Of a DNA stretch of 64,000 nucleotides, positions 45,430-57,301 are shown piece after piece; the stretch's first letter is position 1, and each line of letters starts with the position of its first letter. The stretch is from positions 434,001-498,000 of the forward strand of contig JAACJM010000044.1 in the NCBI GenBank assembly GCA_013368315.1, written 5' to 3'. This DNA comes from Tetrapyrgos nigripes. Taxonomy: Eukaryota; Basidiomycota; Agaricomycetes; Agaricales; Campanellaceae. The translations under genes were made by a program, and so were the position numbers. The notes under the pieces are model-generated. The model was not told where the DNA came from. It did not search any database and was given only the letters and a program-made list of their open reading frames with translations.

Positions 45430-46500
45430 GAGCTTTAGGGCCAGGAGTGATTGCAAGAATGAAGGTGTTTTCAGGAAGATAGCGGAGTGCTGGGGGAAGG
45501 TTCATGCAACAGAGCAGGATAGCACCACAGGATACAATTTTACCAGCTATCTTATTCGTAAACGGGTTGAACCAATCAACGTATAGAGAGAATGTCAAAT
45601 TGCCTGGTTGCTCAGGAAAGTCGGGTTGCGAATGCCAAGCTCTACTTTGCCAGGTATCCCTCACATTTCCATCAGGAGAGGGCGGGACATTGTAGGACCT
45701 GTTGATCATCTCCTCCATCCCTGGACGTTTCAAGAAGAACTCGAGCCATGACCTGAAACACTGGATGCTATACAAGTGCCTAGGGACGGCAATTTCTCCT
45801 CTTCCAGTTCTCCTTGTGGTTTTCAAAGGTGTTCCACAGGGATTCCTCTGATATACTCCTCGCTTCCAAAGACAATGATCAGGAAGGTTTGCCATGTGGG
45901 GATAGAGTGTGAAGCACTTGGGACAGCAGACGGTGTGAATGATTGTTGGTTCGATTTGTAGAGAGCTGTAAGTAGAATGAATGTCCTGAGGAGTGGAGAC
46001 CTGTATATTGATATCATAGCCACAAGTTTGTAGCGATACCGAAATGATGTGGAAGGCGGTTGCAAGAATGAAGGCAATGCCATTCAGAACCACATTGGTA
46101 GCGGTACGACTGGCACTGCCCTTGAGATGAAGCCAAGCTGCTAGGAGAGCTGTCAGATAGGTTATTATTGACAAGCTCTCGTCTGGAGAAGAGATGAGGA
46201 TTATGAGTAGTCAGTCAAATGCATCAGTAAGTAAAACCACACACTGCATTCCTCTTGCACAGTTCAGATCCTCCCTGCAGAATCCCATTGCACCTCTATG
46301 ATATCCTCATTCTCATCATCTGACTCATCTGCATCTGAGCCATTCACATTGGCTTCACGTTGCAATGAACTCAATCAGTTGCAGTTTCGGTGGTCGGTCC
46401 TCGTGCTTCTGCCAACCCGTTGGCCAGGGAGGCGTTCTCTGTTGTTGTTGTACATGAATCGTTCACACTTGGAGCAATTGCAAACCACTTTGTTGGACAT
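45430..46500 (-). pseudogene. Plavaka-type transposase, N-terminal part
   Basis: The minus strand from ATG at 46500: MSNKVVCNCSKCERFM (a CxCxxC knuckle usual at this N-terminus), a TGA at 46375-46377, then an acidic segment (GSDADESDDENEDIIE). After an intron ending near 46187 comes SIITYLTALLAAWLHLKG, then CCPKCFTLYPH, CGTPLKTTRR, FRSWLEFFLKRPGMEEMIN, GNLTFSLYVDWFNPFTNKIA, LPPALRYLPENTF and ITPGPKA, where the KDZ element begins. The order (zinc site, GNLxF, DxxNPFxNK, LP..RYLPEN, PGPK) is typical of Plavaka proteins. The rest of the gene is at 29130-30261. Only one nonsense codon besides the insertion was seen in this half. Confidence 0.78.
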
Positions 46501-46517
46501 ATAGTGTGTAGGGCTTA

Positions 46518-47092
46518 GGGCTCCTGGCAGATCGGATTTGACTCGGATGCAGATGCGTCAAACATCCTAATCCGCATCTGCGGATAGCATCCGACAATCC
46601 ACCGGATTAATCTGCGGATGGTAGCCACCCATGCTGTGTCGCAATACTGAGTCTTTTTCTACATTTTTTTTGATCCTTTTAATGTAATTTTGTCTATTAC
46701 TATGCTTCGATGTACTGTACTTACAGTAATTACTGGATTTCTCAAATACAGAGTCTTTTGGCGTGCAAACAATAGAGGTTCTCACGCCAACTAGACCATT
46801 GTTGGTGTCTGTATTTGGACCATATCCTGTTGTTCTAAAGCACATGTTGCTTTCGGAGATACACAAATCAAGAATGACATGTACAGTAGTAAGTACCTTG
46901 GGGACTGACCTAAATAAGGTAACAACAGCCGTTGGACAACACCTTCCCACGCCATTAATCCATCCGCAGATAATCCTCGGATTGGTCGGATGGTATCCGT
47001 TGGATATTGAGCTCTCAGAGAGGCCATCCGCCATCCGAATCCGAGTGGTTATCACTCGGATTGTCGGATGCCATCCGATCTGCCAGGAGCCC
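46518..47092. mobile_element. TA-flanked MITE, GGGCTCC type, copy 1
   Basis: 575 bp bounded by GGGCTCCTGGCAGATCGGAT and its inverse, with TA on both sides (46516-46517, 47093-47094). The subterminal ~100 bp at each end are rich in CGGAT/ATCCG words. No coding capacity. The left flank reads TAGGGCTTAGGGC, so a second partial end motif abuts it. Related copy at 56080-56627. Confidence 0.85.
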
Positions 47093-47099
47093 TAGTAGG

Positions 47100-47845
47100 G
47101 CTGCAAAGAATAGAAAGGCTTTGACTCTTTGTATTCACAAGTTATATACATTTTCATTTAATGCCGGTCTTTGTTCTATATCTATCGTACTACTACAGTG
47201 TTTTCTATATAAGTATATAAGGTACACTGCGGATTGCAGTGCAATCCTGGATTCAGCCCCTGCTAAGGTTACACGAAGTACTTGGGCCTAGCTACTAGGG
47301 CCCTTCGAATTCAATAGTTTAGATTACCGGTGGGAGCTGTCCAGTCTGCTTCCCATGAGCTCGCCCCCAGTGTTGTCTGTTAGGACGCGCGTTCGACAAG
47401 CGTTCGATTGATTTTAGCCGTCAGCGGCTTATTACACATAAACCCCAAAAAAGGAAATCAGGTACTCGCACGTCTTTTACATTCCTTTGTTGTTCCTCTG
47501 CATGATTTTTTTGTTCATGGTCTCTATTCTTCATTTATGGCACCTATGTCAGCTGACGAAGTACTCGGAACCCATTTTTATCCTCAGACGGCGGCCCAAA
47601 ACCGCTCAGAAGGACCCGCGGGAAATCTTTCGGCAATTGCCGCACCGCACTGTAACAGGCGACACGACTTACACTTTAAGAGCCTTTGGACTCATTTTCC
47701 CCAAAATAACTCCCCTAGACATGTAGAATGGTAAATCTACATCCTACTCCTGGTCTAAATCCTGAAAATCGCGCAGAAACATTGCAACTCAGAAGGTCAG
47801 TTCAGAAATTGAAATTGACAGATGTGGCTACTACAGGATACAGGA
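47100..47845. other. Stretch with a retroelement-like leader, no gene supported
   Basis: The part at 47318-47372 is the inverse of the 27499-27588 leader segment (TCTGCTTCCCATGAGCTCGC, then CCCCCAGTG). The rest, including 47400-47760, has short open frames on the plus strand but no recognised domain. Confidence 0.4.
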
Positions 47846-49613
47846 CTAGTCATCACTAGACTCCTCATCTGAGCTGAATGCCACTACTCCATCTGCTATA
47901 TCCTCTTCCTCTTGATCTTCACCTAAGCCTAAGCCTCTATTAAAACCCCCCAAATAGCCTGTCTCTTCATTATATCCCAGAGGCACAAGTCCTTCAATGA
48001 CATCTCCAAGGTCACACTGAAGAGCCTCATGCAATTCATTCACAAATATCTCCCTGTCATCAACATAAGGCTGCAGACAAAGGGTCTCCACAAGGGGAAT
48101 GTTAGCCTCAAACATAGACAGCAAGTCCTCATACACATTCCACACATTGTGACGAGTTATAGTGGGTAAGCTGAGATGCAGCGCTGAAATTCAGGATCAA
48201 CAAGCTGAAATACTTCATGATCAGGAGGGGCATAAAGCTGTTCAGCTCTCTTGATATAATCTCCCTCTGGATCAATCAAAACCTGCCAACCTAGGGTGAG
48301 ATTACACCAATGGCTAGAACAGAATCACTCACCTTGAAATCACATACATGGTACCCTCTGGATGGGCATCAATATCATTAGGAGGACCATGGGGAAAAAT
48401 CTTGTGTTTCTGGGCCCTTTTTGCAGTATTGTTCACAAGGTAGACATAGTAATCCAGTTCTGCTTGAAACCAAGGAATAAATACCCATTTGAATACATTA
48501 CTAGGAAAATGAGTCAGCACTTATTGGGGCTCTTGCTTAAATTCAAACTCACTATTGAAGTGCATTGTCACAGCTGTAGTCGAGATTGGGGTTTGATAAA
48601 ATGTCCTCAAATCCTGGCATAAAGTTACATTGCAGATTTGACCAGACAATCTCTGGAGGGATATTTTTTTTTCCCTTCATATATCGATATTGCAATGTGC
48701 CTTCAAGTGAAGGATCAAGACTCTGTTGAATAAAGGAGTGTCCTTTAGCCAAACAAAAGTTTTCTGGGCCTGGGTCACTCTGTGTAATCAGAGGTACATC
48801 TAAAATACAGACATTCAATTGGGAGTTTAAAACCTTAGAAGCATTGCACTTACAGCCATCACTCTTTATACAATCAAGATAATAGTGGAATATGAGATGA
48901 GGATTTAAGTTTGTCCACCAAACCTTCAGCCATTTCATCTTGCCTGATACTGGGTCAAGTCCTAGAGTATAATCCAAAAATTGATCAGAATCACAATTTC
49001 TTCAGGTTTCTATAATTTAATTTATGAAGCAGTATGAAGTGCCAGGCCATGCTTCATAAGCTTATCATGCTGATCAACACACCAAACATCATTCACTCCA
49101 GCAGCCCAGAATACATGCCGTCTAAGCCGCCTTCGCTTGCATCCCCGGAGAAGATCTGGCTCATACTCTTGCATATATTCAATAATCACCTTCCTGTAAT
49201 ATCTCTCAATTCAATATCTTCATAAATTGACTGAGCACATACCTGGTCACCTCCATATTATAGTCATGTTTTAGGCGTTTCTTCATATCATTCCAACTAG
49301 CAACTCTGTCATGGGCTTAATGATATCAGAGACTTGGTATTCTGGTATACAGACAGTTAGAATTGATACAGTCACATTGAGCACAATAGAAAACTGAAAT
49401 ACCAGCACTTCTAGTCCTAATCAATCCCAGAGATTCCCTCATCTTATGAAACTTCCTGATTCTGTAGAGTTGAAATTTAGCTGAACATACCCCAGACATG
49501 AAGTAGATTTCGTACCCTAGACCATATTTTTCAGTGTCAAAGCAATGATCATCCTTAAGAGTACGCAAGATCTTGATTGAGACGTTGGCCGTATATATTT
49601 TGAATTTTGACAC
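47846..49613 (-). pseudogene. Integrase-core-domain gene, decayed
   Basis: The minus strand reads RKFHKMRESLGLIRTRSAG, a helical segment (VIIEYMQEYEPDLLRGCKRR), FWAAGVNDVWCVDQHDKLM (first catalytic D region of a retroviral-type integrase fold), GLDPVSGKMKWLKVWWTN, then after an intron (about 48800-48855) VPLITQSDPGPENFCLAKGH (second D), GTLQYRYMKGKKNIPPEI, VFKWVFIPWFQAELDYY and NNTAKRAQKHKIFPHG. The acidic C-terminus ends at 47846. This is the layout of the integrase-core genes common in basidiomycetes. Lesions are a TAA in the gap near 49000 without a clean intron, and a frame change near 48160. Probably non-functional, or my exon model is wrong at two joins. Confidence 0.65.
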
Positions 49614-49619
49614 TTACAT

Positions 49620-51675
49620 TACAATCAGAAAGTCTCGAGACGTTGGCTGATTTCCAACACAGCCCTATATCACTCAGCTAAATTTCCCGGCCCCCTTGAA
49701 ATTATCTCCTAAATTGGCAATCATAACCCTCAAACAGCACATTCACATTGTCCTTTCCCATCCTTTCCTCTCTATTTGAACAATGAATATGTATGTCAAT
49801 ATGTAGAGAAGGACCTATTGATGTATGTTAGGCTACATACTGTGCATACCCTGCATCCCTAGGCCTAATTAACCTGTCACACATTCCGAGGGCCCTCACC
49901 TCAATAAGTTCTTGCCATCTAGTACTACTAGGACTATGCCAAATGACATGTACACTAGTACTCATCAAACTCACGCCTTTTTGTTTTCTTTATTGCAGCT
50001 GTTATGACTAATCATCTTGCGGTATCGCCTGGGACAAATTTTGAGACAGAGAAGATAGGCAAATCATGGGGAGTCCTGAAACAGCGACTCCCCTGGGTAT
50101 ATTTCGACGTAATGAGGCTCGGCAGCGCTAAGTACAAAGTCTACACTAGAGAAATGAAAGTGGGAGTGGAGGGCGGGTAATGCAAAGTATGCTAATAGAG
50201 ACTGAGAAACTCGTGAGGACACTAAAGAAATTATAGAGCGTACCTGAGAGACTCGTGAGGGGAGATGGGGATACTGGGGACAATAGGGATGAGTCTCTCA
50301 GTGTATATGTATGTATGTTGTGAAACTGAAAAATGTGTAACGGAGAGTCGATCTATGGTACTAAGGGGATATATTGTGATAAATTGAAATGAAGGGAGAA
50401 ATCAGAAACATATAGGGGGAAATGAAACGAGATGAGACGATGGTGGCCACAGAGGCAGCGAGGTATAAGCAGTGGACGTCCTGCGCGAAGGTATATCCAT
50501 GTGAGACAATGAAGCAGTGGACAGCCCTGGGGTCCTGCGCGATGGATATAAGAGAGGGGAGATAAAAATTCGAGATGTACTCACAGCGATGATTAGATTT
50601 TTGTAAATGTCATTTAAAACACAATTAAAGGATGGAAAGGTGAACCGAAGTGCTACAGGAGCTCAGACAGCTGAAGACTCTTCAATTAGGATTAGGTGCG
50701 GGAGGAGCCTTCTCATCGAGGTGAATACATCTGGTGTTATCCCAGCTCTGAGGCATGGACGCAATCTAGACTCCTTCCTATTAGAGTAATTTCTCGAGCA
50801 CTGTGGTCTCTAACGTTATTGTCAAAGTCAGCGACTTGAGTCTTCTTTTTCTCTTTCTTTTCCTCCTCGCCAAGTTAGAACATCTCATGCTTGTTCTATT
50901 AGGTGCGTATTACGAGGCCCTTTAGGGTCTCGTTCTTATAATCTGACGTTTCCGCGTATGGCTATGTAATTTGGATACCTCGGCATCCGGTCTTTTTTTC
51001 AACCATGAATTAACAGCCTCTATTGCCACGCGAAGCGGTGGCCCACAAAGCCTATTACTGCATATCTACTACTCAATAATCTCTCTACTGGTACTGTATT
51101 GTCCCTGTGGAACAATAGAGATTCTCTTTCTACCCCTCCCTTGGACTACCTGATTCCGCCACAACAGATGGAAGCTGCTTGAGTGCAGCGGAGTTCTTAA
51201 ATTATGAATAGGAGTCACATCGGAGTTTTTAAATAGAACTTTTAAATAAAAAGGTACATATGGTAATAGTCACACGATCCAGAGTTTCTGGGGTCTGAAT
51301 GCTCGGCAATCAATTGTGGCGCGCTTATGAGCGGGCCCTTCCTGCTTTCCATAGGGACACTTCTTCGAAGCAATCTTGCTAAGTATAGCTCAACTCAATT
51401 GTTCGGCATAAGCCATCAATCCAAAGGATAAAGTCTCGCGCAATCACATATCATGAATGCACATGACTTGGACACTTTCCTCCCTTTGTGTCTGCGTACA
51501 TCTAGCTATGATAGACAATTCTGGTGAAAAAAAGTGAGTGACAATGGTTCCTCACTGAATCTCATTATCATCTAAAATTACGCTACGAAGTCGTTCCAAG
51601 CCACCATCTATGGAGATTGGGTCTGATTTTATTATTATTTGAACAATCATTTCTTTCTGACCAAACACTTTTAGG
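49620..51675. other. Intergenic stretch, no gene supported
   Basis: AT-rich with many short frames. A direct duplication (GCAGTGGACGTCCTGCGCGA and GCAGTGGACAGCCC...TCCTGCGCGA, 50470-50540) and repeated GAGACTCGTGAGG words (50205-50260) are visible. It probably includes the promoter of the NACHT gene near 51600-51670. No recognised domain. Confidence 0.4.
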
Positions 51676-54638
51676 ATGTTTAATCAGGCCTCGCAATTAA
51701 CTATCACACAGAGCCCAATTACTGTTATCGGCGGTAATCAAATAAATCAGAGTGAGTTATACTAACTTGCAATCTCAAATTGCCAGTCACAATCCAAAAA
51801 TAACAATAAAACATTACAGGCAATGTAGTGGGCAGTCCAAAAGATTTGAAGTGGATTAATGCACCAAATCCATTTGAGAATTTCCACAATGCAGAACAAA
51901 AGATAGTGGAAGGCACAGGCACCTGGTTGCTTGAGCACAGGTTATTTCAAGAATGGAAGACTGGCATGAGCCATTTCTTGTGGCTCCAAGGCAAAGGTCA
52001 GTTTTCAGAAGTACTCTTACAAATTTGTTTGTTCCTAAAATGTTCTTGATTTAGCTGGTTCTGGCAAAACCTTTTTATGGTAAGTGAACTTATCAGAATG
52101 TGAGATTGAGGCAACCTTAAATATTCTCTTTAGCACTAATGTCATCAAGACGTTGAGAAAGGACTCTGTGTTCCTTTATTATTATTTTGATACTCGTGAT
52201 AAAGCCAAAGTGGATTATAGTGGAATTGTCTCTTCCTTGTTGCATCAAGTAGCAGCAGAGGCAATCAGACAGAATAGCGAGAATGCTTACAATGCAATTC
52301 ATCAGCTCTATATCAACAGCAAAGAAGGCAAATTTCTTATTCCAGAGGATATGGAGTCCACTCTTTTGGATTTGATGGCAATGATGGATGCCGTTTACAT
52401 TATAATTGATGCAATAGATGAATGTGGTGATAAAGATCAAGGCAAACTACTAGCCTTTGTAGATAAATTACTCACCAAACTCAAAAACTGCTTTGTGTTT
52501 GTATCAAGCCGTCCACATATTAATATAACGCACAACAAAGTTGAAGTTATCTCATTGGATAAACAGATGTCTGATGTTGGTATTACCTCTGATATTGAAA
52601 AATATGTGGATACAAAACTACAAAAACAACATGCTTGGTCTCCTGAACTGAAGGCTGAAGTAAAGGACACTTTAGTGAATAGTGCTAATAGACAGTAAGT
52701 ATCCATTTTAAATTATATCTCACCAAGGGTAATGTGCTAAATGATTACAAAAGAATCAGATGGGTAGACTGCCAGTTGACAGCACTTGATGAGATCAAGT
52801 TACCAACAAGGATCAGAAAAGCTTTAAAAACCTTGCCAAAAACATTACAAGAGACATATGGCAAGATTTTGGGGCAGGTGAAAGAGGAACTGAAAGATGA
52901 TGTAAAGACAATTTTTCAGTGGCTGCTGTTTGGTTATAGGCCATTGACCATAGGAGAGGTTCAGCATATATTGGCTATTGATGTGGAAGAGAAAAAATTC
53001 TTGCCTGAAGATCTACTTGAAAATATTGAAAAAGAGCTACATAAGGTGGTCAATTCTAGCTTAGTAGTCATTATCCAACCTAGTATTGAAGAGGACAGTT
53101 GGGAAGAGGACAGTTGGGAAGAGGACAGTTGGGAAGAGAACAGTTGGGAAGAGCAGACTGCTATGACAGTCCAACTAGCCCATCCTTCTGTAAAAGATTA
53201 CCTGCTATCAGAAGCAGCTATGCAAAGTGTTTCAGGGTATTTTCAGATGAATAGTGCTCTAGCCCATGAAGCTATTTGTCAGATGTGTATTGTTTATCTT
53301 CTATACTGTGGACAAGAAGCAATTGATGTAGAAAATTTTGCCTTAGCACATTATGCTTCCAAGTATTGGTTCTTGCATTCTAATCAAACTGAAGAAGGAT
53401 GTTCAGCCATATTCGACCTCAGTTGCAAGCTCTTAAGCAATACACAGCCTGCATATTATAACTGGTTGAATGTGTATACACCTGATACATACAATAATGA
53501 ACCAGCAAACATAGCACAACCTCTTTATTATGCTAGTTATATAGGACTGAAAAGTGTTGTTATGTATACACTTGAAAAAGGAGCTGATGTCAATGCACAG
53601 GGTGGATATTATGGAAATGCACTTCAGGCTGCAAGCTATAAAGGGCATCTAGAGGTTGTGAGAGCACTCCTTGAAAAAGGTGATGTCAATGCACAAGGTG
53701 GATGTTTTGGAAACGCACTACAGGCTGCAAGCTTTAATGGAGATCTAGAGGTTGTGAGAGCACTCCTTGAAAAAAGAGCTGATGTCAATGCACAGGGTGG
53801 AGTTTATGGAAATGCACTATATGCTGCAAGCCTTAATGGGCATCTAGAGGTTGTGAGAGCACTCCTTAAAAAAGGAACTGATGTCAATGCACAGGGTAGA
53901 CATTATGGAAATGCACTACAGGCTGCAAGCCATAATGGGGATCTAGAGGTTGTGAGAGCACTCCTTGAAAAAGGAGCTGATGTCAATGCACAGGGTGGAT
54001 ATTATGGAAATGCACTACAGGCTGCAAGCCATAATGGGCATCTAGAAGTTGTGAGAGCACTCCTTGAAAAAGTAGCTGATGTCAATGCACAGGGTGGACT
54101 TTATGGAAATGCACTACACGCTGCAAGCCATAATGGGGATCTAGAGGTTGTGAGAGCACTCCTTGAAAAAGGAGCTGATGTCAATGCACAGGGTGGAGGT
54201 TATGGAAATGCACTACAGGCTGCAAGCTCTGAGGGGCATCTAGAGGTTGTGAGAGCACTCCTTGAAAAAGGAGCTGATGTCAATGCACAGGGTGGAAATT
54301 TTGGGAATGCTCTATATGCTACAAGCTTAAATGGGCATCTAGAGGTTGTGAGAGCACTCCTTGAAAAAGGAGCTGATGTCAATGCACAGGGTGGATATTA
54401 TGGAAATGCACTACAGGCTGCAAGCTGTAATGGGCATCCAGAGGTTGTGAGAGCACTCCTTGAAAAAGGAGCTGATGTCAATGCACAGGGTGGAGATTTT
54501 GGAAATGCACTACAGGCTGCAAGCCATAATGGGCATCTAGAGGTTGTGAGAGCGCTCCTTGAAAATGGAGCTGATGTCAATGCGCAGGGTGGATATTTTG
54601 GAAAGGCACTACAGGCTGCAAGTTATTATGGCATCTAG
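51676..54638 (+). CDS. NACHT-ankyrin NLR-like (STAND) protein, shortened by frameshift
   Basis: Five exons (51676-51751, 51820-51996, 52055-52079, 52134-52694, 52754-54638) with 54-68-bp introns and consistent phases give 907 residues. A short N-terminus leads into the NACHT-type nucleotide-binding domain: Walker A GKAGSGKT (83-90), Walker B VYIIIDAIDEC (180-190), and a RPHINI sensor-like motif near 220. A helical NACHT-associated region follows, containing a WEEDS micro-repeat, and then about eleven ankyrin repeats from residue ~536. Fungal NACHT proteins with ankyrin or WD40 repeats act in non-self recognition and heterokaryon incompatibility; that role is inferred. The ankyrin units are almost identical 99-bp repeats. 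The present stop at 54638 comes from loss of one G; the repeat array continues in another frame to 55284. Confidence 0.85.
53091..53155 (+). repeat. 15-bp coding micro-repeat
   Basis: GAGGACAGTTGGGAA is repeated four times with slight variation and gives EEDSWEEDSW. It lies between the NACHT-associated helices and a QLAHPSVKDYLL segment. Probably a slippage product in an acidic loop. Confidence 0.85.
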
Positions 54639-55240
54639 AGGTTGTGAGAGCACTCCTTGAAAAAGGAGCTGATTTGAATGCACAGGGTGCATTTTATGGA
54701 AATGCACTACAGGCTGCAAGCTGTAATGGGCATCTAGAGGTTGTGAGAGCACTCCTTGAAAAAGGAGCTGATGTCAATGCACAGGGTGGATTTCATGGAA
54801 ATGCACTACAGGCTTCAAGCTATAAAGGGGATCTAGAGGTTGTGAGAGCACTCCTTGAAAAAGGAGCTGATGTCAATGCACTGGGTGGAGAGTATGGAAA
54901 TGCACTATATGCTGCAAGCCTTAAAGGGGATCTAGAGGTTGTGAGAGCACTCCTTGAAAAAGGAGCTGATGTCAATGCACAGGGTGGAAATTTTGGAAAT
55001 GCACTATATGCTGCAAGCTTAAATGGGCATCTAGAGGTTGTGAGAGCACTCCTTGAAAAAGGAGCTGATGTCAATGCACAGGGTGGATATTTTGGAAATG
55101 CACTACAGGCTGCAAGCTGGGAGGGCATCTAGAAGTTGTGAGAGCACTCCGTGAAAAAGGAGCTGATGTCAATGCATTACTGGCTGCAAGCTTTGATGGG
55201 GATCTAGAGGTTATAGCAGCTCTTCTTGAGGCAGGAGCTG
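53580..55240 (+). repeat. Ankyrin-coding 99-bp tandem array
   Basis: Units contain CATCTAGAGGTTGTGAGAGC, ACTCCTTGAAAAAGGAGCTG, ATGTCAATGCACAGGGTGGA and AATGCACTACAGGCTGCAAG. At least sixteen copies, typically over 90 percent identical in DNA. Variation is concentrated in the few codons after GG(A/T) and after GCAAGC. One unit has lost three bases (EKGDVN, 53680). Two units have lost one G in the run before CATC (54629, 55122). Confidence 0.9.
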
Positions 55241-55284
55241 ATGACATTGATGTATATGAATCAGATGTGTATGAATCAGATTGA
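54639..55284 (+). pseudogene. Remainder of the ankyrin region, out of frame
   Basis: After the stop at 54638 the ankyrin frame resumes (from about 54644) for five more repeats, stops again at 55132 in the same way (GGC ATC TAG), then resumes to a natural-looking end EAGADDIDVYESD with TGA at 55282-55284. Not translated unless frameshifting or a corrected allele exists. Confidence 0.8.
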
Positions 55285-55462
55285 AATGTATTGTAGCCTC
55301 TATAACTTTTCAATTTTGAACTGTGGATATAAAGACTGATATTCCCACAAGAAATGGTTATCTTCTCCTGTTGCTTCTGGTATCTGCTAGTACCACCAGA
55401 ATTTAGTACTTCCTTTTTCAAAATTCTATACATTTTATTTACCAACTTGTGTTTAGGGCTTA

Positions 55463-56074
55463 GGGCTTCGCACCGTACCAATATCCATACGGTTATACGG
55501 ACCCTGTACCGTATAGCAAGATTTGGAGAAAAAATACAGGACTGTACTGTACGGGTATAACCTGTATATCACCTTCTCCTTTACGGCTGTCATATGGGTT
55601 GGTACAGTATACAGGTCGATCAAGCCCTGGCAATGACTTTTCCTTAAATTTTAGTCCTTTTCGCCAAGTTTTCGTCATTCTTGTACATGAAGTGGTTGAA
55701 GCGAGGTGAAAATCCAAGCCCGAAGGGTATATCTGCACTTGATCTGTGCAAATCCTGATGAAAAAGATGCTGATGAGCTGTTGTTCGGATGTCAGTGAGT
55801 CACAAAGGCAAAGTGAAAATCTTTCAGAGAGCTATGGTGATGTGCATAACACTAGTTTCTGACCTCCAGTTCAGTTCTACAAGTCTTAAAAACAACACGA
55901 AGTCAGTAAAAGGTGTGTCGCTTGTAGTATTTCTTCCAGCTGCAGCAGCATGACCCCGTAACCAGTATTACTGCCGTACCCGTACCTGTTCAGTACCATA
56001 CAGGCTTCTAGATGAACCAGTACAAATACGAGGACGGGTATACCGTACCAGTATTACTGGACAGTGCGAAGCCC
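55463..56074. mobile_element. TA-flanked MITE, GGGCTTCGCAC type
   Basis: 612 bp bounded by GGGCTTCGCACCGTACCA and, inverted, GGGCTTCGCACTGTCCAGTA, with TA on both sides (55461-55462, 56075-56076). Subterminal words TACGGTATAC/CCGTACC repeat near both ends. Non-coding. Flank again reads TTTAGGGCTTAGGGC. Confidence 0.8.
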
Positions 56075-56079
56075 TATTA

Positions 56080-56627
56080 GGGCTCCTAGCAGATCGGATG
56101 ATCCGGCACCTATCTGACGATGAGGCCTCAGATTCGGATGGCGGATGGACATCTGGAGGTGGACTATTTGGCGGATACCATCCGTCCATCCGTAGTTCAT
56201 TGTCGGATGGTTGAAGTATATGAGAATGTGATGCAGTTGCCAATTTAGGTCAATCTCGGGCTTTCCCGAGGTACTGTATAGTTGCAAATACTCACCAATA
56301 TTTACAGAAATCTTTTACAACACGTTAGAATTGTTCTCGATTCTTTGCTCAACATTGCAATTGCGTGGGAAAACTCGTTGGCAAAGAGGCGAATGCCATT
56401 CCTGTCGTAATACTCTGTGTCAGTAGTGAGTAACTCAATATTTTTACATATATCACATTGTACTTGTACTTAGAGATACTCAAACCACGAAAAACCAACT
56501 TCAAACTTTTTTCTTACCACGTCAGCCACCTTCAGCCACCCATCCGCAGATGCGGATTGGCACTCTTGAGCGACTAATCCAAGCGGATGGATCTGCATCT
56601 GAACAGCATCCGATCCACTAGGAGTCC
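56080..56627. mobile_element. TA-flanked MITE, GGGCTCC type, copy 2
   Basis: 548 bp bounded by GGGCTCCTAGCAGATCGGAT and, inverted, GGACTCCTAGTGGATCGGAT. The left TA is at 56078-56079; the right side reads TT, so the duplication has decayed. The same CGGATGG/ATCCGCA-rich ends as at 46518-47092 but a different middle. Begins five bases after the end of the preceding MITE. Confidence 0.75.
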
Positions 56628-57301
56628 TTCTTGTGTTCTTGTGTTTTGATTGTTAAGGAAATTTGAAAATATTTATTTAAAAAATGCAACAGGACAATGA
56701 CAATACCACAGTGTAAGTATGTATATGCACAGCAAGTTTAGCATTTAGGCCTATGTTAGGCTGTCAGTTACTGCAATGATGATATATTCCAGAGCTACTT
56801 TCTACATGATACCATGCAAAATTCTCAAGCAAAAAGCAGTTTTTTGAGCTTATACCATCAGCAAAGAGTTTCTACAAACATGTTTTCTGAAGGGGTATTT
56901 GAGTTGTGAAATGAGGAGTTCACCTTGTTTCCAGTCATCTATGTGGCCTTTCGAGGCTACGGTAAGGGCTGATTTGAGCCTCGTAGTAGGTTAGTATTCC
57001 CTGATGCGCAGTAAACAGAAGCTAGTACTTTTTTAAATGCCAGGATTCCTCGCAATTTGGCTTTATAACGGACTGATGCCAGCAGCAAATCTGATTTACT
57101 GGCAAATGAGATCTACTTAGTCACTTTTGTACAGAAAAAGTTTGACCAAAACATAGGTTCAGAAACCTTGGAAAAGCGTTGCCCTCAAGACAGTACGGTC
57201 ATGGACCCATATTGACGGTATCCGTAAACTGTCAGATACTGAGGCGGTTGAGAGCCCTAGGCCATTTAAACGCCACTAAATCCTAGCCACTTACAAAGAT
57301 G
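56628..57301. other. Unassigned AT-rich stretch
   Basis: No gene, repeat or terminus recognised between the two MITEs that flank it. Confidence 0.4.
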
